Assembly (NCBI GenBank): GCA_946610035.1
Contig: CAMOCC010000019.1
Location: forward strand, 1 to 41,982
Length of the DNA: 41,982 nucleotides
Direction of reading: 5' to 3'
Source of the DNA: an uncultured Verrucomicrobiota bacterium
GTDB taxonomy: Bacteria; Verrucomicrobiota; Kiritimatiellia; RFP12; UBA1067
This document shows positions 10,120 through 17,604 of the stretch, piece after piece. The number at the start of each line of letters is the position of its first letter. Positions within the stretch are counted from its first letter, which is position 1. The notes below the pieces were generated by a model. The model did no database searches and was not told the origin of the DNA. It worked only from the letters and a program-made list of their open reading frames with translations. Both the position numbers and the translations under genes were made by a program.

Positions 10120-10498
10120 GGCGCACCCTCCTTCTGACGATCCATTCGCCGGCGAACATCAGCCCCATGAGAACGTAGGCGATGCAGCCGTTGTAGAGCG
10201 CCCACGCCTCGTAGGACATGAAGACCGTTGCGACGGTGACCGCGAGGTGTGCCGTCAGGAACGCCACCCATGCCCGCGTCACATTGCGGCAGTAGGCGAC
10301 GCCCCTTCCGTCAAGGCGCTCGCCCATCCTGCGGGCGAAGACCTCGACGAGCGGCGTCCTGCAAAGGGATGCGGCGAACGCGCACAGGACGCATGCGACG
10401 ACCATCACCGGGTACAGGCGGAACCAGACGTTCGCCCGGAGGCTGTATATCGCCCAGACGACGGCTATCGACACGACCGCCTGTACGACCCGCTTCAT
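10112..10498 (-). CDS. COG4648-type small membrane protein of aryl polyene cassettes
   Basis: This 128-residue integral membrane protein has about four hydrophobic segments (residues 4-22, 28-45, 76-97, 100-118). It carries the family landmarks YCRNVTRAWVAF and WALYNGCIAYVLMGLMFAGEW. Homologues (COG4648) sit between the ACPs and the AMP-ligase in aryl polyene clusters, as here. The biochemical role is not established. The start overlaps the upstream ACP stop by ATGA and the stop overlaps the ligase gene, so it is tightly coupled. It is shorter than many COG4648 proteins, which run to about 200 residues. Confidence 0.75.
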   Translation of the reverse strand: MKRVVQAVVSIAVVWAIYSLRANVWFRLYPVMVVACVLCAFAASLCRTPLVEVFARRMGERLDGRGVAYCRNVTRAWVAFLTAHLAVTVATVFMSYEAWALYNGCIAYVLMGLMFAGEWIVRRRVRRA

Positions 10499-10752
10499 TT
10501 AGACTGTTCGCCCTGGAGGCGGACTATCACGTCCGCGACGTCGCCAAGCGTGCGAATCGACTTGAAGTCCTCAGCCTTGACCTTGAGGCCCGTCTGGTTC
10601 TGGAGGCGGACCACGAGGTCCACCGCGTCGATGCTGTCCAGGTCGAGGTCCTCGAAAAGGCGTGCGTCGGCGGTAAGGGACTCCCTACTGCACTCGAACT
10701 CGGCCTCAAGGGTGTCCGCTATCGCGGCGAGAATCTCCTCTTTCGTCTTCAT
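10495..10752 (-). CDS. Acyl carrier protein (second of a pair)
   Basis: An 85-residue acyl carrier protein. The phosphopantetheine attachment serine lies in DLDLDSIDAVDLV (Ser at about residue 40), with the acidic helix II expected for partner docking. It starts 4 bp after the stop of the first ACP, with GGAGG inside the end of that gene as Shine-Dalgarno, and its stop overlaps the COG4648 start. Aryl polyene cassettes typically carry two ACPs. Which one takes the starter and which the growing chain cannot be told from sequence. Confidence 0.93.
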   Translation of the reverse strand: MKTKEEILAAIADTLEAEFECSRESLTADARLFEDLDLDSIDAVDLVVRLQNQTGLKVKAEDFKSIRTLGDVADVIVRLQGEQSK

Positions 10753-10756
10753 GTCT

Positions 10757-11035
10757 TCAGTCCTCCAGTGGTATGCCGGCGTTTGCGGCGATGAACGACG
10801 CCAGGGTGGACACAGTCCTGAAATGCTCCCTGTTCTCGTCCGAATTGGCCTTGAACTTGACCTGGTACTTCTTCCTGAGGGCGGCCCCGATCTCGAGCGC
10901 GTCGATGCTGTCGAGCCCGACGCCCTCGCCGAAGAGCGGGACGTCGGAGCCGATGTCGGCGGCCGTGAGACCGTCCACCTCGACGGACGAGAGTATCACC
11001 TGCCTGATTTCGTCTTCCAGCTGAGTCTTTTTCAT
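10757..11035 (-). CDS. Acyl carrier protein (first of a pair)
   Basis: A 92-residue acyl carrier protein starting MKKTQLEDEIRQVIL. The phosphopantetheine serine is in GVGLDSIDALEIG. Compared with its neighbour it has a longer loop after helix II (KYQVKFKANSDENREHF). The ATG at 11035 is 8 bp after the GH3 stop with AAGGA overlapping that stop, so translation is probably coupled to the glycosidase gene. A longer frame beginning at 11116 overlaps GH3 and is rejected. Confidence 0.92.
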   Translation of the reverse strand: MKKTQLEDEIRQVILSSVEVDGLTAADIGSDVPLFGEGVGLDSIDALEIGAALRKKYQVKFKANSDENREHFRTVSTLASFIAANAGIPLED

Positions 11036-11043
11036 ATCGTCCT

Positions 11044-13647
11044 TCAGTCGCGGAACGCGACGGTCTCCGGCACGTTGACGACCGCGCGCGAGCGCGTCTC
11101 GCCTGCGGAAGCGCATGCCAGGATCTCATAGACGCCGGCCGGCGTCACAAAGCAGCTCTCCATCTCGTCCCAGTAGGCGAGGTCGCGCAGCGTGAACTCG
11201 ACCTTGACGGTCTCCCTCGCGCCGGGGGCGAGGAGGCCTGTCTTGGCGAAGCCCTTGAGCTCCTTGACGCAGCGTTCGACCTTCGAGCCCGGATAGGCGA
11301 CGAATATCTCGACGACTTCCTTGCCCGCGACGGAACCGGTGTTGGCGACGGACACGTCCACGGTGATCCTGCCGTCCGCCATGGAGGCGGACGCCTTGCC
11401 CCACTCGAACGTCGTGTAGCCGATTCCGTATCCGAACGGGAACATGGGCTCGATGAGGTTCTTGTCGTACCAGCGGTAGCCGACGTAGAAGCGCTCGCTG
11501 TAGATGGAGTGGAGGGGCGTCATTTCGCCCGCCATCGCAACAGGCGTCTGCGAGAGGAGGCGGGGCCAGGTGCAGGGGAGACGACCGGACGGGTTGACGT
11601 CGCCGAAGAGGACGCGCACGAGGGCGCGGCCGGCCTCCTGACCGAGATAGGGCTGCTGGACGAGCGTCGGGCAGTCGTCGACCCACGGCATCTCCATCGG
11701 CGAGCCGGAGTGGTTGATGACGACGACGTTGGGGAGCTTCCACGAAAGGATCTCCGCGATCGCCTCGTCGTGTCCGTCGGGAAGCTTCATGTCGGGACGG
11801 TCCCCGCCCTCGCACTCGAGCGCACGGCCGTGTCCGACCTCGGTGCCGGTGAAGACGAGGACGGCAGAGGCGTCGGCGGCCTTGGCCTTGAGGTCCGCGA
11901 GCGTCCCGCGCTCGGACGGGAGCTGCCATCCGAAGGCGATCTTGTGCTCGCCGGTGTCGCCCTCGTAGCTCACGGAGAAGTCGTAGACCCTGCCCGCCTC
12001 GAGGGCGATCTGTCCCGAGACGCCGCGCGTCTCGCGTCCACTGGCGATCACCTTGCCGTCGACGGTGATCGTGGACCCTCCGCGCTTGTCGAGGGCGCTT
12101 GCGAAGGCGTAGTCGCCCGTCTCGGGCGCGAGGAGCTTGGTGCGCCAGACGACGCAGAACTTGTTGGAGTCCATGCCCTCAAGCGGCGCGGCCGTGCCGA
12201 GGTCGAAGCCGGGCTGGCGCGCGAAGCCGGTCTTGAAAGGAGTCCCCTCGGGGACAGGAGTCCCGCTGTACCACGTGGTCTCCCACGCGCGGACGCTCAT
12301 GCCGGAGTCGACGGCCGTCGTGTCGAACGTCCCGATGGAGCTTTCGATGACGGGGTGTACGCGGTCCGCGCCGTCGGACGCGACGAGCGGGAAGCGCTCG
12401 AGAGCGACGTCCTTACCGGCGAAGTACTCCTTCAGGCCCTTCCAGGGGGTGATTTCGTAGAGGGGCTTGCCCTCGGCGCTCCAGCCCTTCTTCGTCATCT
12501 CGGTGTCCGCGAGCTTGCCGACGACGAGTATCTTCTTCGCCTTCCTGGGGTCGAGCGGAAGCGTCCCCCCGTCGTTCTTGAGAAGAGTCACCGCCTCCTC
12601 GGCGATTGCGAGGGCCTCGCTCTGGTGCTTCTTGGTGAGGCGCTCGCCGCCCGCGCGCCCGGCCGGGTCGAGGAACTTCGAGCGGACCATCGTGTAGAGC
12701 GTGCGCATGGCCTTTTCGTCGACCACGGACTCGGGGACCTGGCCCTTCCTGACGGCCTCCGCAAGGGGGTAGGTCCCCGCCTTCGGGTTCGCGAGGTAGC
12801 GGATGTCGGAACCGCGGTTCATCTCGACGCCTGCGCCCGAGAGGGCGGACTTGACCGTCGAATGCTGCCCGCCCCAGTCGGTGACGATGAGTCCGTCGAA
12901 GCCCCAGCGCTCGCGGAGGATGCCCTTCAGGAGATAGTCGTGCTCGGAGCAGCGGTCGCCGTTCCAGAGGTTGTAGCTCGTCATGAGCGTCCACACGCCC
13001 GCCTCCTTGACGGCCGCGCGGAACGCGGGGAGGTAGATTTCGTTCATCGTCCTGTCGTCGACGATGGCGTCGTTGTTGTTGCGGTCGTTCTCCTGGTTGT
13101 TGACGGCGAAGTGCTTCACGCAGGCGGCGACGTCGTGGGACTGCAAGGCCTTGATCTCGGGGACGACCAGCCTGGACACGAGGACGGGGTCCTCGCTGAA
13201 GTACTCCCAGTTGCGTCCGCAGAGGGGCGTGCGCATGATGTTCACGCCGGGGCCGAGCATCATGTCCTTGCCGCGCGCGCGCGCCTGCTCGCCCATCACG
13301 TGGCCGTAGCGCGAGGCGAGGCCGGTGTTCCAAGTGGACGCAAGGGCGGAGAGGTTCGGGAGGACCGTCGCCTCGTCGTTGGTGGAGATGCAGTCCCAAG
13401 TCCAGCGCTCCATGTCGGCGCGCACGGTCTGCGAATTGTCCGACATCTGCCACTCGGCGTCGATTCCGACGCGCGGAATAGCGGGGAGCGACATCGTGCC
13501 CGATCCCGCGCATAGCGAGACCTTCTCCTCGAGTGTCATCTTCCCCAGAATCTCCCTTGCGCGGGACATTGCTGCGGGGTCGTTCACGGCTGCGAGAGCG
13601 CATCCTGCGGATGCGATTACGGCGATGGAGATGGCTTTTGCTTTCAT
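11044..13647 (-). CDS. Secreted GH3 beta-glucosidase-type glycosidase with PA14 domain
   Basis: This 867-residue glycoside hydrolase family 3 enzyme removes terminal beta-linked sugars. A Sec signal (MKAKAISIAVIASAGCALAA) leads to the TIM-barrel domain with KHFAVNNQENDRN and the nucleophile Asp257 in GLIVTDWGG. An alpha/beta sandwich follows (AVTLLKNDGGTLPL, then EVGHGRALECEGGDR). A PA14-like insertion (about 430-560; FCVVWRTKLLAPETGDYAFA) and a C-terminal fibronectin-like domain (YGIGYTTFEW to VYEILACAS) complete it. The ATG at 13647 is preferred because the -10 box lies just upstream. It is followed at 8 bp by the ACP genes, so it opens the lipid cassette operon. Substrate specificity (beta-glucoside, xyloside or other) cannot be assigned. 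Confidence 0.95.
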   Translation of the reverse strand: MKAKAISIAVIASAGCALAAVNDPAAMSRAREILGKMTLEEKVSLCAGSGTMSLPAIPRVGIDAEWQMSDNSQTVRADMERWTWDCISTNDEATVLPNLSALASTWNTGLASRYGHVMGEQARARGKDMMLGPGVNIMRTPLCGRNWEYFSEDPVLVSRLVVPEIKALQSHDVAACVKHFAVNNQENDRNNNDAIVDDRTMNEIYLPAFRAAVKEAGVWTLMTSYNLWNGDRCSEHDYLLKGILRERWGFDGLIVTDWGGQHSTVKSALSGAGVEMNRGSDIRYLANPKAGTYPLAEAVRKGQVPESVVDEKAMRTLYTMVRSKFLDPAGRAGGERLTKKHQSEALAIAEEAVTLLKNDGGTLPLDPRKAKKILVVGKLADTEMTKKGWSAEGKPLYEITPWKGLKEYFAGKDVALERFPLVASDGADRVHPVIESSIGTFDTTAVDSGMSVRAWETTWYSGTPVPEGTPFKTGFARQPGFDLGTAAPLEGMDSNKFCVVWRTKLLAPETGDYAFASALDKRGGSTITVDGKVIASGRETRGVSGQIALEAGRVYDFSVSYEGDTGEHKIAFGWQLPSERGTLADLKAKAADASAVLVFTGTEVGHGRALECEGGDRPDMKLPDGHDEAIAEILSWKLPNVVVINHSGSPMEMPWVDDCPTLVQQPYLGQEAGRALVRVLFGDVNPSGRLPCTWPRLLSQTPVAMAGEMTPLHSIYSERFYVGYRWYDKNLIEPMFPFGYGIGYTTFEWGKASASMADGRITVDVSVANTGSVAGKEVVEIFVAYPGSKVERCVKELKGFAKTGLLAPGARETVKVEFTLRDLAYWDEMESCFVTPAGVYEILACASAGETRSRAVVNVPETVAFRD

Positions 13648-13656
13648 GATTCGGAT

Positions 13657-13685
13657 ATTATACCAAAACCGGTCGCAAAGGTCAT
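13657..13685 (-). promoter_or_regulatory. Promoter of the GH3 gene and lipid cassette
   Basis: On the minus strand, ATGACC (-35, 13680-13685), a 17-bp spacer, and TGG-TATAAT (-10, 13657-13662) precede the GH3 ATG. Nine bases separate -10 and ATG, so the transcript should be leaderless or nearly so. It lies in the 61-bp gap after tonB and should drive GH3 and the downstream cassette. Confidence 0.7.
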
Positions 13686-13708
13686 TACCCAATTCACGGC
13701 GGTTGGCG

Positions 13709-14446
13709 CTACTTGAGCTTGAACTCGAGCGTTATGCGCGCGGAGGAGGCGACGGCGCGCCTCCCGGACTTCGCCGGCGTGAACCGCGCGTCGCGCACCG
13801 CCTCGACCGCAGCCGCGTCGAGCGCGGGAAAGCCGCTGGAGCGCGCGACCCGCACGCCCGCGACCGCGCCGGAGGCGTCCACCTCGAACTCGAGGAGCAC
13901 GTCCCCCTCCTCGCCCCTGATGCGCGATTCGCGCGGATACTTCGGACGTATCGTACGCCTCGGCGACGGCGGCACGTCCACCCTCGCCTGCTGCGGCGCC
14001 TCCACGGGCGGCGACGGCTCAGCCGCAGGCTCCCGCTCGGGGCGGTCCCGTTCGTCGGGCTCCTCCTTCGCGGGCGCGTCCTTCACAATCTCCGCCTTCG
14101 GCTCGGGCAAATCCATCCTGGGCGGCGCCTCCGGCTCCGGGTCCGGAAGCGCCGGCGCGTCCACGTCAGGCGGCGCGGCCTCGGGATCGGGCGGCGGCAG
14201 CGCCTCCGGCGGCGGGGGCTCCTGCGGCGGCGGGGGCGCGGACTCGGCCGGCGGGGAGGCGGGGAGGGATACGACGGGGGGCGAGTCAGCGGACTCCTTC
14301 TCCGCAAGGCTCAACTCCACGCTTGAAAGGTCCAGCTCCGGGCCGACCACCTCGGGCTCGCACCACGCCAGCAGCGCCGCAAGGCATGCGGCCAGCACCG
14401 CGTGCACCGCGACTGCGCATGCAAAGGCGGCGGCGAGACGCTTCAC
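13709..14446 (-). CDS. tonB: TonB energy-transducing protein
   Basis: This 245-residue protein couples the inner-membrane proton motive force to outer-membrane transporters. It has one N-terminal membrane anchor (about residues 3-27), a long Pro/Glu/Ala-rich periplasm-spanning region (about 55-160), and a C-terminal TonB domain (about 165-245) with RPKYPRESRIRGEEGDV, SSGFPALDAAAVEAV and FTPA. It is the last gene of the lptF/G-exbB-exbD-tonB operon, and its start overlaps the exbD stop by ATGA. No TonB-dependent receptor lies in the window. Confidence 0.92.
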   Translation of the reverse strand: MKRLAAAFACAVAVHAVLAACLAALLAWCEPEVVGPELDLSSVELSLAEKESADSPPVVSLPASPPAESAPPPPQEPPPPEALPPPDPEAAPPDVDAPALPDPEPEAPPRMDLPEPKAEIVKDAPAKEEPDERDRPEREPAAEPSPPVEAPQQARVDVPPSPRRTIRPKYPRESRIRGEEGDVLLEFEVDASGAVAGVRVARSSGFPALDAAAVEAVRDARFTPAKSGRRAVASSARITLEFKLK

Positions 14447-14856
14447 TTCGCACCCCGACCGGACTGGTCGTCGCCGCTTACCTGGAAGCTCGCCTTCTCG
14501 ACGCCCGCCCTCTTGAGCGCGGCGAGAAGCTCTATGCCCGTGCCGAGCGAGGCGCGCCTGTCGCCCGAGACGAGCACAGGCAGGTCCATGTTGACGCGGC
14601 GCAGCTCGTCTATGCGCGCGAGCACGCCGTCCCTGTCGACAGGTACGCCGTTGAACTGCAGCGAGTCGTCCGGCAGTATCGTCACCACGATCCGCTCGCC
14701 CTTCTCAGGCACGCCGGCCGCGGACGGAAGGTCGACCTTCACGCCTTTGTGGACGGCCATGTCGAAGATGCAGTAGATGAAGAAGACGAGCACGAGGAAC
14801 ATGACGTCCATAAGCGACGTCATCTCCAGCCTCGCGCCTCTACGCCTCCTTCTCAT
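14443..14856 (-). CDS. exbD: ExbD/TolR family proton-channel subunit
   Basis: A 137-residue ExbD-type protein. The single N-terminal membrane helix (about residues 16-33) carries the conserved channel aspartate in SLMDVMFLVLVFFIY. The periplasmic domain follows (VKVDLPSAAG, IVVTILPDDSLQFNGVPV, VLVSGDRRASLGTGIELL). It overlaps exbB and tonB by ATGA at both ends, so the three are translationally coupled. With TonB next to it, ExbD is a better name than TolR. Confidence 0.93.
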   Translation of the reverse strand: MRRRRRGARLEMTSLMDVMFLVLVFFIYCIFDMAVHKGVKVDLPSAAGVPEKGERIVVTILPDDSLQFNGVPVDRDGVLARIDELRRVNMDLPVLVSGDRRASLGTGIELLAALKRAGVEKASFQVSGDDQSGRGAK

Positions 14857-15239
14857 GTCGCCTTCTGGTCCTCCACCTGGTCGTCAAGCCAGTTGTACGG
14901 GAACAGGAGCAGCAGCGAGGCCACCAGCCCCGCCGCCGTCGTTATCAGCGCCTCGCCGATCCCGGCCGTCGCCGCCAGGGGATTGGCCGCACCGTCCGCG
15001 CCGTTGAGCGCGCCGAATGTCTGCATGATCCCCGTCACCGTCCCGAGGATGCCCAGCATCGGCTCCGCCGTGATTATCGTCGAGACGACGACTAGGCCCT
15101 TGGCTGTCCTCCTGCCGGACCTGAACGCGAGCCATTTCCACACGATCACGGTGAAGCCCAGGACCGAAAGGCCGAGTATCGGCCACATCACGGGGCCGCC
15201 CTTGAGGAATATCTCTACTAGTTTCTGCATACTGATCAT
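14853..15239 (-). CDS. exbB: Short ExbB/MotA/TolQ-type proton-channel subunit
   Basis: This 128-residue protein has the three membrane segments of ExbB (about residues 16-38, 57-77, 92-116). The family signatures are MLGILGTVTGIMQTF and GIGEALITTAAGLVASL. ExbB and TolQ normally exceed 200 residues, with a large cytoplasmic loop between helices 1 and 2. Here that loop is only about 18 residues (RSGRRTAKGLVVVSTIIT). I see no frameshift that would restore it. The start is uncertain: ATG at 15239 or 15230, neither with a clear Shine-Dalgarno. It forms an operon with exbD and tonB. Confidence 0.82.
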   Translation of the reverse strand: MISMQKLVEIFLKGGPVMWPILGLSVLGFTVIVWKWLAFRSGRRTAKGLVVVSTIITAEPMLGILGTVTGIMQTFGALNGADGAANPLAATAGIGEALITTAAGLVASLLLLFPYNWLDDQVEDQKAT

Positions 15240-15277
15240 TGAAACGGCGCAGGAGGCCGCGAGGTTCAGTCCGAAGC

Positions 15278-16573
15278 CTACAGCCCCCTTCCGAGCCGGA
15301 ACGACGCGACGGCGGCCCCGGCCACCGGAAGCGTCGCCGCAAGGACGTGCGCCATGGCGGCGTCCATGCCCAGCTTGCGGACAAGGAGCCACGCAATGCC
15401 CACATAGACGGCGACGAGGGCGAAGTACAGCCCCGTCAAAAACAGCGTCGGGCGCAGCGGGCGCATGCAGCGGTACACCCCGAGCACGCTGAAGGCGACC
15501 GGCGGGACGAACGCCGCGGGGACAGGCGGCATGAGCCCGGTCTTCGCGAGCACCATGCACCCGATGACGAGTCCGTAGTACGCGAAGAACATGACGAGCG
15601 CCCCGACGACGCCCGAGAAGACAGCCTGGCGTCCGGAGGATATGCCGGCCGGGATGGAGAGCAGCGTTATCACGAGGCACGCCAGCGGCGAGAGTATCTG
15701 CGCCCAGGTGTCGTACATGAGCGAATCGCGCATGTCGTCCGTCAAATCTGGATTGCGCCTCAGGAACCTGAGCTTGGCCCGCGAGGAGATGTACTGCGCG
15801 CCGTCGGACTGCATCTGTATCTGCGCCGGACGCGCCTTCAGTTCGGGAAACACGCGGAAGTCGAGCTTCTCCAGCTCCGGCGTCGGCGAGGCGACGGACA
15901 TGAACGACTTCTCGCCCTCGGCGGACTTGTCGGTCGCATAGTGGATCGTCCTCGCCCCCGTGAGCCACCACTCGCCGTCCAGGTAGTCCGCCTTCTCCGC
16001 CGTGATGACGCGCTCGCCCGTGCCGTCCGGGTTGACCACGGTGATGCGCACGTCGGTGAAGTGAGCGCACGACGCATCGTGGTCGCCCGCGACGACCCAC
16101 GACTGGTTGTGGCGCGTGTCCTTGAAGTTCGGCGCGCCGACGCGCATGGCTTCCTCGGCCTTGAAGCGCGCCGTCCTGAGCCGCTTCGCCCAGAGCGCGT
16201 GGTCCGGCATGTACCCTTCGTTCACCCATGCGACGAAGGCGGCGAGGAGGAGCGCTCCGAAGAGGATCGGACGCGCTATGGTCGCGGGGCCTATCCCGCT
16301 CGCGCGCATGGCAGTTATCTCCGAGTGCCGGCTGAAGTTCCACATCGTGTATATCGTCGCCAGCATCAGCGCGGCCGGCGCAAGGTAGTGGAAGAACGGC
16401 GACAGGTACCCCGCGAAATACTCCGCGACCTCCCCGGCAGAGAGGTTCGCCGCCGTCATGCGCGAGAACGAACCAAACAACTCGAAAAGAACGTAAATCC
16501 CCACGAAGCCGACAAGGCAGTAGCACAGCGGCACGAGGAATTCGCGGAATATGTATCTCCAGATGATCTTCAC
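15278..16573 (-). CDS. LptF/LptG family lipopolysaccharide export permease
   Basis: This 431-residue YjgP/YjgQ permease is part of the ABC machine that extracts LPS from the inner membrane. N-terminal helices (IIWRYIFREFLVPLCYCLVG, residues 3-30; then about 52-78 and 95-117) precede a periplasmic beta-jellyroll (about 130-290). C-terminal helices follow (LACLVITLLSIPAGISSGR, the family signature of helix 4). Two or more extra helices after about residue 370 extend it past the usual 360. The start is GTG. Only one of the LptF/G pair is present, so which one is not decided. Its promoter overlaps the pyrD stop codon. Confidence 0.88.
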   Translation of the reverse strand: MKIIWRYIFREFLVPLCYCLVGFVGIYVLFELFGSFSRMTAANLSAGEVAEYFAGYLSPFFHYLAPAALMLATIYTMWNFSRHSEITAMRASGIGPATIARPILFGALLLAAFVAWVNEGYMPDHALWAKRLRTARFKAEEAMRVGAPNFKDTRHNQSWVVAGDHDASCAHFTDVRITVVNPDGTGERVITAEKADYLDGEWWLTGARTIHYATDKSAEGEKSFMSVASPTPELEKLDFRVFPELKARPAQIQMQSDGAQYISSRAKLRFLRRNPDLTDDMRDSLMYDTWAQILSPLACLVITLLSIPAGISSGRQAVFSGVVGALVMFFAYYGLVIGCMVLAKTGLMPPVPAAFVPPVAFSVLGVYRCMRPLRPTLFLTGLYFALVAVYVGIAWLLVRKLGMDAAMAHVLAATLPVAGAAVASFRLGRGL

Positions 16574-16582
16574 GGCGGATAT

Positions 16583-16612
16583 ATTATATCACACTTCCAG
16601 TGCGCCTGTCAG
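16583..16612 (-). promoter_or_regulatory. Promoter of the lptF/G-exbB-exbD-tonB operon
   Basis: The minus strand has CTGACA (-35, 16607-16612), an 18-bp spacer and TATAAT (-10, 16583-16588). The extended-10 TGA just before the -10 is the stop codon of pyrD (16589-16591). Nine bases separate the -10 from the GTG start at 16573, predicting a leaderless transcript. Confidence 0.75.
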
Positions 16613-17509
16613 CGCGGAGACGGAGGCGAAGCCATGCCGCCCGCAGTACGCGACAATCCCGTCGCAGACCTTCGCTACGACGTCCGGATCGCTGAACGTC
16701 GCCGTCCCCACCGCGACAGCCGTCGCGCCCGCGAGCATGAACTCTATCGCGTCCTTCGCCTCGTAGACGCCCCCCATCGCGAGGATCGGGAGCTTGGTCG
16801 CCTTGTGCGCGTCGTAGACGAGCTTCACCGCGGCGGGGTGGATGCCGCGTCCGGAAAGCCCCCCCGTCACGTTCGCGAGGACGGGACGCCGCCTTTCGAT
16901 GTCGATGACCATCGCCGGTATCGTGTTGATGAGCGAAAGAGCGTCCGCCCCCGCGTCCTCGCACGCCTTCACGTACGGCGCAATCGACGGGACGTTCGGC
17001 GCGAGCTTCACGAGAAGCGGCAGAGTGGTCGCCTTGCGGACGGCCGACACGACCTCGGATAGGACCTTCGGATCCTGCCCGAAGGTGTGTCCGCCCGCCT
17101 TGACGTTCGGACAGCTCACGTTCATCTCAAGGGCGCCGATGGACGGATGCGCCGCCTCGGTGAGCCTGCGCGCGACGGCGGCGTACTCGTCGACGGACCC
17201 GCCCCAGATGTTGACGATCATCGGCACCTTCACGTTCTGCGCATACCAGGGGACGGTGAACTTGAGGAAGTGCTCCACGCCGGTTCCCTGGAGTCCGATG
17301 GCGTTCACGAGCCCGCCCGGAACCTCCGCGTGTCGCGGCATCGCGTTCCCCGGCCAGGGGTCCACGCGAATCCCCTTCGCCGTGACCGCCCCTAGCTTCG
17401 AGTAGTCGACAGCTCCAATGTACTCCGTTCCGTAGCCGAATGTCCCGCTCGCGGTGGCGACGGGCGTCGCCATCTCGAGTCCTCCCAAATTGACTTTTGT
17501 ATCGATCAT
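16589..17509 (-). CDS. pyrD: Dihydroorotate dehydrogenase, class 1B catalytic subunit
   Basis: FMN enzyme that oxidises dihydroorotate to orotate in pyrimidine synthesis. At 306 residues it shows TASGTFGYGTEY (residues 19-30), AKGIRVDPWPGN, the catalytic-loop NVSCPNVKAGG with Cys133 (the class 1 base), VKLAPNV, and FMN-binding GGLSGRGI and LAMGGV. Cys instead of Ser and the adjacent pyrK place it in class 1B, which passes electrons to NAD+. The 5' side is odd: a heptamer repeat runs right up to the ATG and there is no Shine-Dalgarno. GGGAGGA occurs before an internal ATG (residue 13), so a shorter start is possible. Confidence 0.95.
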   Translation of the reverse strand: MIDTKVNLGGLEMATPVATASGTFGYGTEYIGAVDYSKLGAVTAKGIRVDPWPGNAMPRHAEVPGGLVNAIGLQGTGVEHFLKFTVPWYAQNVKVPMIVNIWGGSVDEYAAVARRLTEAAHPSIGALEMNVSCPNVKAGGHTFGQDPKVLSEVVSAVRKATTLPLLVKLAPNVPSIAPYVKACEDAGADALSLINTIPAMVIDIERRRPVLANVTGGLSGRGIHPAAVKLVYDAHKATKLPILAMGGVYEAKDAIEFMLAGATAVAVGTATFSDPDVVAKVCDGIVAYCGRHGFASVSALTGALEV

Positions 17510-17604
17510 GGTGGTTGGTGATTGGTGGTTGGTGATTGGTGGTTGGTGGCTGGTGGCTAGTGATTCGTGGTTGGTGGTTGATAACATTCTCCAATCACCA
17601 ATCA
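17510..17604 (-). repeat. Heptamer repeats filling the pyrK-pyrD gap
   Basis: The whole 92-bp gap is built of 7-bp units of the type GGTTGGT/GATTGGT/GGCTGGT on the plus strand (17510-17578). Two units in the reverse sense, CCAATCACCAATCACC, lie at 17591-17606 and include the pyrK TGA stop. On the mRNA the GGTGATTGG copies near the pyrK stop can pair with the CCAATCACC copies before the pyrD ATG, forming a large hairpin. Confidence 0.88.

Noticed and set aside
14853-16526. A 557-residue reading frame ending in ExbB
   Set aside because: Residues before the ExbB part lie antiphase to the lptF/G gene and are low-complexity; only the last 128 residues are family-like.
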